Shown: positions 8,339-17,824, counted from the stretch's first letter. The stretch: 64,000 nt of DNA from G020348185 sp964525045 (GCA_964525045.1 CAZGFD010000018.1:10494-74493), one strand, 5' to 3'. Numbers and translations are program-made. The notes: a model not told the origin generated them from the sequence alone.

Positions 8339-10666
8339 TTAAATCTTGTTGCGCGGCAACTCGGTGCCGTGCATTCTTGCGAAGACCTCCCAATCGAATG
8401 GTTTGGGAGCCACCGCATGAAGGGGAATGGGCTGAATGGTCCCGAAGTCCCGGTAAGCCAACATGCATCCGATGGTCTGTTCCGGCTGTTCAACAAGACG
8501 CCGAATAGTCTCGTACGCTAAATGTTGGGCCATGGTTTTGTCTACCGGCGTCGGGGGAGCCCCGCGTAAGGTATGGCCAAGAATTGTGGCTTTCGTGGCG
8601 ACGGAAAGGGGATAGGGACCGGATCGGGTTTGGAGATGTGACCACTGTGAAATTCGTCTGGCCACATAGTCCACCAGCCCATGCACCCCACCCTCGGCAT
8701 GATGGCGGTGAGGAGTGCGTTCGGCGACAACGAAAATATGGCTTTTGTTTCGAACCCCCAGGCTCTGTTTCAGAGTCCCCAGAATGACCTCTTCGATATA
8801 CACATCCGGATCAGGATGTTCATTCACCAACAGGCCTTCAGCTCTTGCCTGATACGCACAGGTTAGGGCCAGATGCCCGGAACCGGCTCCCATCACCTCC
8901 ACGAAAAACACGCTTCCCATGGCCGCGCTGGTCGCTTTCAGCGACTCGATCGATTGGTTGGCCAGCGCAACCGCCGAATGAAGTCCGAGAGAAGTGGTTC
9001 CGGCAATATTGTCATCAATCGATCCGGGAATCCCAACAACCTGAACGCCAAACCGTTCGTAGATGGCCCGGGCTCCCCGAAGACTTCCGTCACCTCCCAT
9101 GACCACTAACGCCCCATCATCCATGTACGCGTTGAGATGGTGTATGGCTGCCTGTTGAACCTCCTCGTCCTTGAAATCCTCAAACCGACTGCTTCCGATT
9201 GGACTGCTCGCGTGGTTGCTCATCCCGCGCGTGGCTTCATCCGTCATTAATTCAATCCAATTATTCGCCAGACCGAGGAATCCATGATTTACAAAATACA
9301 CCTCGATACCCAACCGGTTCCCTGTCACCCGCAATTCCTTCAACGCCGCCCCCGCTCCGGCAAAATCTCCACCAGACACTAAGGCAACGACCCGCCGAAT
9401 TTTATTGGGTTTCAGCGTCACTTTTTCACGACGGCTGTGTTCAATCGTCGCCCAGGCTTCGCGTGCGGTTCGGTCTCGTTCTGAAAGACCGACGGCCGTG
9501 GAGTACCCCGACAGTTGCCCATGCTCATACGTGAGGTGCACAACGTTGTCCTGTCCTTCCTTATATTCTCCAAATTCGGTAAAGGCTTCACTAAAAGGGC
9601 GAGGATCCAAGAAAATGATCAGGGCACGCAGCGTTGAACTGTGAGTATACAGGCAAAGAACTTTGCCCGGGTGGGATTCACCCAATTGATGGAACCCATC
9701 GACCACTTCTACATAGAGCTCAAAGAAGGAGTGCCCTCCCGGATAGGAATAGAGTGGGTGCTTTATCAACCGCTTAGCTATCTTTGCTTCGACTCCAAAG
9801 GCCTTGGCCGCCTCTTCGACCTCCACCGCCTTATCAATACCGGTGGCCCATCCAAAATCTTGTGATTCCAATGCGCGATGAATGATGGGCTGTATCTCGT
9901 CTGCAGTTTCCGCGCAAAGGATGGAACCCACTCGCTCAAAAAGTTGTCGGGTATTTGGGCTTCGGCTCACCATATGTCCGAAGGATTGAGGATCCAGGTA
10001 ATTGTGTAACTGAAGAAAGTCAAGTTGTTTCCCGACCAGGCCAACCGTCCGAGCTAACCCGGTGCCAATAGCATCGGCCTTGGGGATTCCTCGTTCAGGG
10101 TCCAGCACATTGGCTAACCGGCGTCCCACCCGGGTCTTTTTGCTTTCTATTTGTGAAACGCCATGCCGCATAGTGAAAAAAAGCGTTCGACCGCTTAAAT
10201 CCCGTGGCATCAACCAAAACCGATCGTCCCCCATGTCCAGAACGATTCTGCCCTCGGCCAAATTGGGCGTCATGTGCTCGCGTGGGACAATGGCGACCGG
10301 GCGACGGCGTATGGGTTTTTGGATGGACCCGATCGGAGCCCGGAGTAACGAAGACAGCTCCCCTTGGGCAAGAAGGTAATTCCAGGCTGCGTAAAAAATC
10401 AGGTCGTCTCCCCCACAATCGTTTTCAACCACATTCTGTCGCGCAACCCTGAACGCGGCTGCATCGGGGAACCCATTTTGAGCTTTTTGAACAAACGTTC
10501 TGATGGCTGCCATGACCTCTCGGGCCCGTTGAGGGCGATCTTCCATGTCAGCCAGGGGGCGAGGGAGTTCAACTCCATCCATATGCTGGCGCCGGGCGAG
10601 CGCCTCTCCATAAGTCAAAAGACCTTCCAATGTCACAAACTCGAGATTTTCGGTTTCTCCGTTCAT
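8339..10666 (-). CDS. Histidine-phosphatase / 6-phosphofructokinase fusion
   Basis: 775 residues in three parts. Residues 1-160 are of unknown family. Residues about 161-400 form a histidine-phosphatase domain with the RHG catalytic motif at 167-169 and a second catalytic His at 342 (YTHSSTLR). Residues about 423-775 form a phosphofructokinase domain with GGDGS (524-528), PGSIDDN (547-553) and MGAGSGHLA (592-600). Gly in GGDGS and PGSID, rather than GGDD/PKTID, points to ATP rather than pyrophosphate as donor. Compared with E. coli PfkA, the general-base Asp is kept (D551), but the second Asp of DND is Asn and the MGR arginine is Ala, so sugar-phosphate specificity may differ. GAGGT lies 7 bases before the ATG. 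It is divergent from pyk across 300 bases. Confidence 0.85.
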   Translation of the reverse strand: MNGETENLEFVTLEGLLTYGEALARRQHMDGVELPRPLADMEDRPQRAREVMAAIRTFVQKAQNGFPDAAAFRVARQNVVENDCGGDDLIFYAAWNYLLAQGELSSLLRAPIGSIQKPIRRRPVAIVPREHMTPNLAEGRIVLDMGDDRFWLMPRDLSGRTLFFTMRHGVSQIESKKTRVGRRLANVLDPERGIPKADAIGTGLARTVGLVGKQLDFLQLHNYLDPQSFGHMVSRSPNTRQLFERVGSILCAETADEIQPIIHRALESQDFGWATGIDKAVEVEEAAKAFGVEAKIAKRLIKHPLYSYPGGHSFFELYVEVVDGFHQLGESHPGKVLCLYTHSSTLRALIIFLDPRPFSEAFTEFGEYKEGQDNVVHLTYEHGQLSGYSTAVGLSERDRTAREAWATIEHSRREKVTLKPNKIRRVVALVSGGDFAGAGAALKELRVTGNRLGIEVYFVNHGFLGLANNWIELMTDEATRGMSNHASSPIGSSRFEDFKDEEVQQAAIHHLNAYMDDGALVVMGGDGSLRGARAIYERFGVQVVGIPGSIDDNIAGTTSLGLHSAVALANQSIESLKATSAAMGSVFFVEVMGAGSGHLALTCAYQARAEGLLVNEHPDPDVYIEEVILGTLKQSLGVRNKSHIFVVAERTPHRHHAEGGVHGLVDYVARRISQWSHLQTRSGPYPLSVATKATILGHTLRGAPPTPVDKTMAQHLAYETIRRLVEQPEQTIGCMLAYRDFGTIQPIPLHAVAPKPFDWEVFARMHGTELPRNKI

Positions 10667-10803
10667 TCTTTTACCTCGTAGGCTGCTTCAACTCTCCGTC
10701 GGTCTATTGTCGTGAATGATTCATATTAATGCTTTTTCAAGATGCCGTAAACCATGAGTCTGATAATTATCTTCTCCCTTGCCTTTCAGCCTATTACTTT
10801 CCC

Positions 10804-10839
10804 AGCCGAAAGGTCTCTCGGCTCATGCCGAAGGACCTT
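10804..10839. promoter_or_regulatory. Two mutually exclusive stem-loops in the pfk/pyk leader
   Basis: One fold pairs AGCCGA (10804-10809) with TCGGCT (10818-10823). The other pairs AAGGTC (10810-10815) with GACCTT (10834-10839), enclosing TCGGC/GCCGA. They share bases, so only one can form at a time. The region lies between the divergent phosphofructokinase-fusion and pyruvate kinase genes. It could be an attenuator-like leader on either strand; no known riboswitch class is recognised. Confidence 0.35.
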
Positions 10840-10967
10840 TTGACCTGAGACAACCACTTCTCTGGAAGATTATACCTGCTGAACCCATTGGGCCACGGCG
10901 ACCTGCGTTGCTGAATCGGCAGCGTTGTTGCACAATTGGGAATCATTAACATGTGGGGAAAGACCTT

Positions 10968-12368
10968 ATGCAAAAAACCAGAATCATTTGTACGATCGGA
11001 CCGGCCACAGAATCCTACGAGATGCTGCACAAAATGTATGACACCGGCATGGACATCGTCCGGTTAAACATGTCCCATGGCAACCATGAATCCCACGCCA
11101 AAGTCATCAAACACATTAAGACGCTCAATAAAAAGGTGGAATTTCCTATTCCTATTCTCCTTGACACACAAGGACCGGAAATCCGGACCGGTGATTTGTC
11201 TACTGATTTGGATTTAAAGCAAGGCACAGTCGTCTCCATCACGGCGCGAGGGCCGATGGATGTAGAAGAAAGTTCTTTTCATATCCACTATGACGATTTA
11301 ATCGAGACGGTGAAAGTCGGGGATAAAATCACCGTGGATAACGGATTGATTAATCTTGAGGTTCTGGAAAAAGAAGAGCGGCATATGCAATGCCGCGTCC
11401 TGGATGGAGGCGTACTGAAAAGCAAACGCCATGTCAACTTACCAGGGATACGAGTCAATCTCCCGGCGATTACTCAAAAAGACGAAAAAGATATTGTATT
11501 TGGTATATCTCACGATGTGGATTTTATTGCCCTCTCGTTTGTCCGTGAGGTTGAGGATATTCGGCAACTAAAACAACTCATGGGCAACAAAGTCGGAAAA
11601 ATAAAAATTATTGCGAAAATCGAAGATCAGGAAGGGGTTCGGAACCTCGAGGAGATTATTCGAGAATCGGATGGCATTATGGTGGCACGCGGAGATTTGG
11701 GGGTAGAAATTAACCTGGAGGACCTCCCAAATGTGCAACGCAAAATTGTCCGGCTGTGCGCCGAATATGGAAAACGGGTGATTGTGGCCACCCATCTTCT
11801 TGAGTCAATGATTCAGAATCCCATTCCGACCCGTGCGGAGGTCACCGACGTGGCCAATGCTATTTATGAAGAAGTCGATGCCATTATGTTATCCGGGGAA
11901 ACCACTGTCGGGAAGTATCCGCTTAAATGTATTGAGCATTTACGAAAAATTGCCACAAAAACCGAAGCGATCCCCGGGTTACAATTTGCGAAACACTTAC
12001 AACTACAAACAGACAAACAGCAGTTGGCCGTTGCGGCGGTTCAACTGGCAGAAGGCTTACAGGCCAAAGGAATTGTCGTCATTACGCGAAGAGGTTTTAT
12101 GGCCGATTTTGTCGCGAATTGTCGTCCATTCTCCACCAATATTTATGCTTTTACCAATGTCAGCCAATCGCGTCGAACCATGACCCTCAATCGAGGGGTG
12201 TTTCCGTTCCGGATCGACTTTAGTTCAGACCCTGAAAAGACGTTGCAAACGGCCTTTCGAATCTTAAAAGAACGGGAACATTTTCAATCCGGTGAAAAAG
12301 TCGTGATTATTTCAGATGTCCTGGCGCTACAACGCGTCGATTCAATTCAAATTCGAGTGATTCCATGA
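10968..12368 (+). CDS. pyk: Pyruvate kinase
   Basis: Transfers phosphate from phosphoenolpyruvate to ADP in lower glycolysis, cytoplasmic. The 466 residues carry the family landmarks: TRIICTIGPAT at the N-terminus, RLNMSHG, DTQGPEIRTG, FIALSFVR, MVARGDLGVEI and the PEP-binding stretch VATHLLESMI...PTRAEVTDVANAI. The usual ATQMLESM is ATHLLESM here. An upstream in-frame GTG at 10953 exists, but the ATG at 10968 is preceded by GGGGAAAG and starts exactly where homologues do. It lacks the extra C-terminal PEP-utiliser-like domain of some Gram-positive enzymes. Divergent from the phosphofructokinase fusion. Confidence 0.95.
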   Translation: MQKTRIICTIGPATESYEMLHKMYDTGMDIVRLNMSHGNHESHAKVIKHIKTLNKKVEFPIPILLDTQGPEIRTGDLSTDLDLKQGTVVSITARGPMDVEESSFHIHYDDLIETVKVGDKITVDNGLINLEVLEKEERHMQCRVLDGGVLKSKRHVNLPGIRVNLPAITQKDEKDIVFGISHDVDFIALSFVREVEDIRQLKQLMGNKVGKIKIIAKIEDQEGVRNLEEIIRESDGIMVARGDLGVEINLEDLPNVQRKIVRLCAEYGKRVIVATHLLESMIQNPIPTRAEVTDVANAIYEEVDAIMLSGETTVGKYPLKCIEHLRKIATKTEAIPGLQFAKHLQLQTDKQQLAVAAVQLAEGLQAKGIVVITRRGFMADFVANCRPFSTNIYAFTNVSQSRRTMTLNRGVFPFRIDFSSDPEKTLQTAFRILKEREHFQSGEKVVIISDVLALQRVDSIQIRVIP

Positions 12369-12555
12369 CCTGCCTTCGGGATGTAGTGACAGGAGTCAGG
12401 GGATTTCCAATATATTTTCACAATATTCCTCTCCTATAATGACGTGTCAACCATTAAACTTTCAATGAACAACAACCTTTCCTTCCAAACTAGCCCCAAA
12501 GGGGGAAGAGACTTTCGGGAATATCACGAATTCAACATTTCAGGAATCGATTCCG

Positions 12556-12617
12556 TTTCGGACTGGGGTTACCGAAACCTCATCGACGACCCCCTCGCCG
12601 CATCCCTGCGGCGGGGG
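12556..12617. promoter_or_regulatory. Two tandem stem-loops ahead of the porin gene
   Basis: GTTTCGG pairs with CCGAAAC around 12556-12580, then a strong GC stem follows: CCCC-T-CGCCGCA with TGCGGCG-GGGG (12590-12617, 4-base loop, one bulge). TTTTTA follows after a short gap. It could end read-through from pyk, about 200 bases upstream, or form the porin mRNA leader. Confidence 0.4.
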
Positions 12618-12642
12618 AACTAGGTTTTTACAGTGAAAAATC

Positions 12643-13953
12643 ATGGAGGTGAATGTATTTAAAGGTGAGGTTTGTTTAATCCCCACGTACCTTCGCCCAG
12701 AAAGTAATGCCTTTCCCTGCAACTTTTCGGTGAGAATCCTTGTTTCGTTATTGCTATTTTTGTTTCATATGGGATCCACCCTTCCATGCGAGGCTGTCGA
12801 GGTCAGTGAGGTTCTCCAGCCTGTCCAAACGGCAAAAGGAAAACTGGAGCGCCGGTTAAAAGAATTCAAGAGGATCCGTAAAAGCGCAAAGAAGGACTGG
12901 CATTACGGAGCCTACCTGGACGTCGGGTATCTGCCTAATCTCAGCAGTCCTAATGCCGACGAGTGGCGAAGCAAAACTACCGACTTCAAACTGAACAGAC
13001 CGGAAGTCAACCTTGCGATGGGGTACATCCGGAAGGTGGCAAATCCTGGAGGCTCTCGCTGGGGTGGCGAATTCGCCGTACAGACAGGCGTCGATAGCGA
13101 GGGCCTGGTGTCCAAAACCAGTCCTGACACCATTGGCAGCGCCGACACGCTCCGTCATTTCTCTCGAGCCAATCTCTCCTATCTGTTTCCGGTCGGTAAT
13201 GGCTTGAAAGTCACCGGCGGCTTAATGAACAGTTACATCGGCTACGCATCCTTTCATTCAAAAGACAACTTCAATTATACCCGCGGCTATCTCTTGGACA
13301 ACGTGCCGTACTTTCTTTTCGGGGCGGAGGCTATTTACCCGGTCACCGACACGGTGACGATAGGGGGCTACGTTCTCAGCGGATTCACGTATCTGACCAG
13401 GCCTAATAATGTCCCGAGTTATGGATTGCACACTGTTTGGGAGACAACGCCTTCATTGACGATGGTCCAAAATCTATACTATGGACCAGACCAAAAGAAT
13501 ACCGACCTACGATTCTGGCGATTTTTTTCCGATTCAATCGTGGAGTGGAGGGACGGGTCTTGGTCGGTCGCCGCAGCCTATGATATTGGCACCCAGGAGC
13601 AAGCAGGTCAATCGGGAAATCCACGGTATATCTGGATGTCGGGAGCAATTTGGACCCAGCGAAAACTGGTCGGACCGTTTTCGCTGGGATTCAGGCCAGA
13701 GTTTTATTGGGATCCGGATGGAGTCATTACCGGTGCGGAGCAGCTGATCTGGGCTCTCACCGGCACCATCGCATACCGGGTACAGATCTTCTCTAAAAAT
13801 ACCGTGACCGCCAAACTTGAATACCGGTTCGATCGGTCAACCGGGTCGGATGGCGGATTCTTCACCGGTCAGCAACTCTCAGCTGGGATACCTCAACTCA
13901 CCCCGAATCAACAACTCCTCATATTGGGGCTCACATGGGCGTTTGATTCCTAG
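12643..13953 (+). CDS. Outer-membrane beta-barrel porin (OmpL/BBP2-like)
   Basis: 436 residues. A hydrophobic leader (residues about 29-47, RILVSLLLFLFHMGSTLPCEA) is preceded by a longer than usual N-terminal stretch, so the real start may be internal. A short coiled-coil-like charged segment (residues 60-85) precedes the barrel, which shows alternating amphipathic strands and turns throughout (WHYGAYLDVGYLPNL, FLFGAEAIYPVTDTVTIGGY, NTVTAKLEYRFDRS). The C-terminus ends LILGLTWAFDS, a barrel-closing strand. It matches the putative beta-barrel porin-2 group common in Nitrospira and planctomycetes. Substrate unknown; single-gene unit. Confidence 0.75.
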   Translation: MEVNVFKGEVCLIPTYLRPESNAFPCNFSVRILVSLLLFLFHMGSTLPCEAVEVSEVLQPVQTAKGKLERRLKEFKRIRKSAKKDWHYGAYLDVGYLPNLSSPNADEWRSKTTDFKLNRPEVNLAMGYIRKVANPGGSRWGGEFAVQTGVDSEGLVSKTSPDTIGSADTLRHFSRANLSYLFPVGNGLKVTGGLMNSYIGYASFHSKDNFNYTRGYLLDNVPYFLFGAEAIYPVTDTVTIGGYVLSGFTYLTRPNNVPSYGLHTVWETTPSLTMVQNLYYGPDQKNTDLRFWRFFSDSIVEWRDGSWSVAAAYDIGTQEQAGQSGNPRYIWMSGAIWTQRKLVGPFSLGFRPEFYWDPDGVITGAEQLIWALTGTIAYRVQIFSKNTVTAKLEYRFDRSTGSDGGFFTGQQLSAGIPQLTPNQQLLILGLTWAFDS

Positions 13954-14148
13954 CATTCCGGGCTTCAACTACGGTGGACTCCTACCCAAACTATTAATAA
14001 TGAAAGGAGCTTTGATACAATCCGGCGCCAAGGCCAATTGAGGATTGGAAGGACAGTCGATCACCTTATGGTCGAAAGACAAATCTTGTTAAATATTTCA
14101 GGCAAGAAAATGAAATGCCATGTTCCTCATTTTTCTAGGACGAAGAGT

Positions 14149-15366
14149 ATGAATTGGATGAAGTCACTAAGCTTTCGCAGTATTGTTTTTGTTCTTTTCG
14201 TTTTCCTCACCACCCCCATCCCGGCAAAAGAAACCAAAGGAAAAGGCGAAATTGTGTTAGGCATGTCCACGGCTTTGAGTGGACCCGCCGCCGATTTGGG
14301 GAAAAACATGAAACAGGGTGTGTTGGTTGGGCTGGAGCGAGCAAACCGAGCGGGAGGAATACATGGCCGATCATTGAAATTGATCGCCTTGGATGATGGG
14401 TATGAACCCAGCCGTACGGCTCCTAATATGCGGAAATTGATCGAGCAAGAACGCGTGCTTGCCGTCATCGGGAATGTGGGGACCCCCACAGCCATCGCGG
14501 CCGTACCTATCGCGAATGAACAAAAGACATTGCTGTTTGCACCGTTTACCGGTGCCGGTATGTTGCGAAAGAAACCTCCGGATCGGTACGTCATCAATTA
14601 CCGGGCCAGTTATGCGGAAGAAACTGGCGCCATGATTGATGCCCTCATTAAAGCCGGGAAGCTGAAGACGGATGAAATCGCGTTTTTCACTCAGCGTGAC
14701 GGATATGGCGATGCGGGATTCATTGGAGGAATCACAGCCCTGAAGCTTCATGGCCTAAAAGATGAAAATACCGTTGTGCATGCCCGTTACGAACGCAATA
14801 CACTTGCGGTGGAAAATGCTTTGGCCAATATCTTGATTGCTTCGCCTTCTCCGCAAGCCATTATCATGGTGGGAGCCTATGCGCCGTGTGCCAAATTCAT
14901 TAAGCTCGCGGTTGAATCGGGCTTGGAAGCGGTGTTCCTCAACGTCTCTTTCGTTGGAAGCGCTCCGCTTGCCCGAGAATTAGGGAATATGTCGCCCCAG
15001 GTCATTGTCACTCAGGTCGTTCCGCACCCACAGGAAAAAACCCTGTCCGTCGTCAAAGAGTATCATGCCGACCTGGTAAAACAATTTCCTTCCGCGTCTC
15101 CAACCTTTGGCAGTCTGGAAGGCTATATTGCGTCCCGAATTTTTATTCAGGCTTTGGAGAACCTTAAGGGACAGCCAGACCGGGAGAATGTGATTGATGC
15201 CCTCGAAAGTTTGGGTGACTTTGATATTGGGCTGGGTCATTCTTTGCACCTTACCAAAGAAAAGCACCAGGCCAGCCACCGTGTGTGGCCGACGATTCTC
15301 AGGAAAGGCGACTTCGTCCCTTTTCAGTGGAAGGACATCCCTACGATTCTGAAAAGAACGCAGTAA
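14149..15366 (+). CDS. Periplasmic substrate-binding protein, Leu/Ile/Val-urea type
   Basis: Type I periplasmic binding fold (Peripla_BP_6). After a leader (MNWMKSLSF, hydrophobic core, PIPAKE) the mature protein begins EIVLGMSTALSGPAADLG, and has VGLERANRAGGIHG and the hinge/ligand stretch VIGNVGTPTAIAAVPIANE. Homologues bind branched-chain amino acids, amides, urea or aromatic acids. The frame is open from 14038; I start at the ATG at 14149 because it gives a clean signal peptide. No permease or ATPase gene is adjacent, so it may feed a transporter elsewhere or act as a sensor. Ligand not predictable. Confidence 0.85.
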   Translation: MNWMKSLSFRSIVFVLFVFLTTPIPAKETKGKGEIVLGMSTALSGPAADLGKNMKQGVLVGLERANRAGGIHGRSLKLIALDDGYEPSRTAPNMRKLIEQERVLAVIGNVGTPTAIAAVPIANEQKTLLFAPFTGAGMLRKKPPDRYVINYRASYAEETGAMIDALIKAGKLKTDEIAFFTQRDGYGDAGFIGGITALKLHGLKDENTVVHARYERNTLAVENALANILIASPSPQAIIMVGAYAPCAKFIKLAVESGLEAVFLNVSFVGSAPLARELGNMSPQVIVTQVVPHPQEKTLSVVKEYHADLVKQFPSASPTFGSLEGYIASRIFIQALENLKGQPDRENVIDALESLGDFDIGLGHSLHLTKEKHQASHRVWPTILRKGDFVPFQWKDIPTILKRTQ

Positions 15367-15599
15367 CGGCGCAATGATGAATACTGAAGGCAGGGGAGAT
15401 ATTGATATTGCAGGGAAATGCCTGATGAAGACCTATTGGTTGAAAGATCGATTTCCCTGACGATACATCGCGTTCCTAAGAGGCTCTTGCCTATCAGTAT
15501 CTTTTTCATCCCAAAATGTTATGATACGCATAACTCACGACCGGGCCGTAGTTTGTAAAGGGCAGTTCTTGTCAACTGATTATAGGGAGAAATGATTCA

Positions 15600-16421
15600 A
15601 TGAAAGTACCGACCACATTGTTCATGGTAATCTTCGCAAGCCTCAACTTGGCCATGATTGCCCCTGCGTCTAGCGAACCGGCAACCCAGGAAGACCTGGG
15701 AGAAATTCAAAGCGAAATTGAAGCACTGAAAGAGGGGCAGAAGGCGATTCGCAACGACCTCAAAACCATTAAAGATCTGCTCACCACTAGGCAAAAGTCG
15801 CGCAACCCGGTGCAAGATATTGACCTGACCATAAAAGTTGCCGATGACCCGGCCAAGGGGCAGCCCAACGCCAAAGTCACCCTCATCGAGTTCACGGACT
15901 ACCAATGCCCATTCTGTAGCCGGCATACTCGCGCCGTCCTCCCCCAGTTGGAAAAAGACTTTATCGACACCGGAAAAATACGATATGTCCTGCGGGATTT
16001 CCCCTTGGCCTCGCTTCACCCTCAAGCACCTAAAGCGCACGAAAGTGCTCACTGCGCGGGGGACCAGGGCAAGTACTGGGAGATGCATGACCAACTGTTT
16101 GCGAATCAAAAAGAGTTGGAGGTCGAAAAACTCCTCGACTATGCGGAGGCTGCCGGGGTGGCCGACACGTCGGCATTCGAAGCTTGCCTCGACAGCGGAA
16201 AATACGAAACACAGACGAACGCCAGTTTGAAGGAAGGCAAAGAAGCGGGGGTGCGGGGAACTCCCTCTTTTTTATTAGGCCATACCGAAGCTAATGGGAC
16301 CGTGAAAGTAGTGAAACTTATCAGGGGGGCTCTCCCCTATTCATTCTTCCAACAACAAATTAACACCCTCCTGACCCCAAAAAACACCAAGGAAGGCTCA
16401 AATTCCAAAAAGAATGAGTGA
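15600..16421 (+). CDS. DsbA-like thiol oxidoreductase (thioredoxin_4 type)
   Basis: Periplasmic thiol-disulfide enzyme. Signal peptide at residues 1-25, a charged coiled-coil segment at 28-65 (EDLGEIQSEIEALKEG), then a DsbA/Thioredoxin_4 domain with the active site C103-P-F-C106 in FTDYQCPFC and the cis-proline loop GVRGTPSFLL. It has the DsbA-type helical insertion with extra cysteines (SAHCAGD, EACLDSG). The N-terminal coiled coil suggests dimerisation, as in DsbC/BdbD-type relatives. A Lys/Asn/Ser tail ends the protein. GGGAG lies about 10 bases before the ATG. It stands alone, near genes for secreted proteins that carry cysteines and might be its substrates (inference). Confidence 0.88.
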   Translation: MKVPTTLFMVIFASLNLAMIAPASSEPATQEDLGEIQSEIEALKEGQKAIRNDLKTIKDLLTTRQKSRNPVQDIDLTIKVADDPAKGQPNAKVTLIEFTDYQCPFCSRHTRAVLPQLEKDFIDTGKIRYVLRDFPLASLHPQAPKAHESAHCAGDQGKYWEMHDQLFANQKELEVEKLLDYAEAAGVADTSAFEACLDSGKYETQTNASLKEGKEAGVRGTPSFLLGHTEANGTVKVVKLIRGALPYSFFQQQINTLLTPKNTKEGSNSKKNE

Positions 16422-16633
16422 TTCATTCTAATCCCCCATCTTCCCACCTCTGCCATACTCAACAAAGCAGCTAAACAATAAAGCGGCTGCCAATAGCCGT
16501 CCTGTGGGATTCTGCAGGAGGTGTTGTCAGGTCACAGCCAAACTCTGATCACCCTCTTATCTGACAACAAACAGGTAGCCGTTTTCCCCTCCTAGACACC
16601 GCCGCAGTCCGGGTGGCCCCGATTAGATAAATA
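16422..16633. other. Intergenic, no gene seen
   Basis: Part of a 607-base gap. It contains a spaced inverted repeat, GTTGTCAG (16523-16530) with CTGACAAC (16561-16568), and no supportable reading frame. Confidence 0.4.
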
Positions 16634-16729
16634 AGGACATTTGTCCTGAATTGCTGGACAAATGTTTCTAGCCCGGCATTTTTCGGTAGGGACAAAAAAC
16701 AATTGCCTTCTTCCCCATTTGCATCTAAC
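16634..16729 (+). promoter_or_regulatory. Multi-box operator module, copy 1
   Basis: Contains AGGACATTTGTCCT (a perfect palindrome), TGGACAAATGTTTCT, then 17 bases, TAGGGACAAAAAAC, then 15 bases, CATTTGCATCTAAC. The last two boxes are inverted versions of one TAGG-N2-CAAA core. The same order and spacing recur at 27532-27623 (+) and 19379-19453 (-). It lies about 300 bases before the secreted protein gene at 17029. Confidence 0.65.
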
Positions 16730-17028
16730 CGGCAACAACGTTTTCGTAGTAGTAGTGTGGGCAAAGGTGAGTGATCTGGGACAGCCCGCTTTCAACAAAA
16801 GAGACCGGCAGAGAGTAAGAGTTTGTTCCGCAGGAAGAGATGTCGTTCCGTGAAAGACACCGAGGATCCAAAGACGAACGTCTCCGCCGGAAAATCGCAT
16901 GGAAGGGAAAGGAGGTGGTGGAAGTAGAACGCGGACCGGCATGCTCCTAAAGATTATGGAAGCCAACCCTAGTGACGACAGGAATTAAAGCCCAGCCCTG
17001 ATTAAACTGTTACCGAAAGGAAAATGTC

Positions 17029-17646
17029 ATGAAAAATCAACATGGCCTCATTAAGACCTCAATCATGATTCTGGCATTATCACTCGTCATGATCGGAATT
17101 TCTTCTTCAACACTCTTTGCCTTCGGATTGTTGACGGAAAAGAAAGTTTCCGGTGTATATTTCGTTGAGTTCGACGCCAGTGCTTTAATTCAAGGGTTGC
17201 CGGCTGGCACCCAGGTCATTCTTCCTTCAGTCTATACCATTCATAAGGATGGGTCCGTCCATGGGGTGGACGCGACGGATGGAGGCTTAGGTTCATTGCC
17301 TGGGTTTCTCATCCAAACGCCAACTCAAGGAGTGTGGAAGACTGTTGGAAAGCGGTCAATTCGAATGGTGTCGCTCTATTTCGGATTTCTTAGGCCCGAT
17401 GATGTTGAAGCCGGAGGTTTTCACGGAGTGCTGGGAGCAGTCTCGAGGTTAACCGCCAACGTGTATTTTGATAAGGGTTTTAATGGCGGCACCGGCCTGG
17501 CTTGTCTGGAGGACATTTCGGTTCCTGGTGGTGTGTACAACCCCGACGAGCACAACCCTCTTGCTCTCTCTCCTCCCGAATGTACCGAAGATGCCGATAG
17601 CGCCCTTCCTTTTTCTTTCAAACGGCTTCAGAAACCAGGATTTTGA
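17029..17646 (+). CDS. Secreted hypothetical protein downstream of operator module
   Basis: 205 residues with a ribosome site (GAAAGGAAAA) and a clear signal peptide (hydrophobic residues 11-31, ending SSTLFA). The mature domain begins with LLTEKKVSGVYFVEFDASAL and is strand-rich, with glycines at turn positions (DGGLGSLPGF, FNGGTGLACLEDI). It contains two cysteines near the C-terminus that could form a disulfide. The layout (Lys/Glu start, beta sandwich-like) resembles small secreted proteins of unknown function in Nitrospira; I cannot name a family. It is probably controlled by the operator module 300 bases upstream. Confidence 0.7.
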   Translation: MKNQHGLIKTSIMILALSLVMIGISSSTLFAFGLLTEKKVSGVYFVEFDASALIQGLPAGTQVILPSVYTIHKDGSVHGVDATDGGLGSLPGFLIQTPTQGVWKTVGKRSIRMVSLYFGFLRPDDVEAGGFHGVLGAVSRLTANVYFDKGFNGGTGLACLEDISVPGGVYNPDEHNPLALSPPECTEDADSALPFSFKRLQKPGF

Positions 17647-17692
17647 GCAAAACAATTTCTGAATCATGACCAATTAATCTTAACGGTGATAC

Positions 17693-17824
17693 GCCGGGGT
17701 GAGAATTCTACATTCCACCCCGGCATGATTGAATTATCAAACTAGACCATTATTAGGGGATAGAACGTTCCGGGGGCCTGAACAAGGAAACTACTGGCTC
17801 TGGGCCCAATGCAGGGCCCAGAGC
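17693..17824. terminator. Two strong stem-loops between convergent genes
   Basis: GCCGGGGTG (17693-17701) pairs with CACCCCGGC (17716-17724), and GCTCTGGGCCC (17797-17807) pairs perfectly with GGGCCCAGAGC (17814-17824). They lie between the rightward secreted protein gene and the leftward three-gene group. Neither has a proper T-run, so termination is plausible but not certain. Confidence 0.45.

Noticed and set aside
10801..10960. A known riboswitch class in the pfk/pyk leader
   Set aside because: I compared it by memory with glycine, TPP, cobalamin and cyclic-di-GMP types; the conserved core bases are absent.
16634..16729. A sigma-54 promoter within the operator module (TTGCA as -12)
   Set aside because: No GG occurs 10 bases before the GC in any of the three copies.
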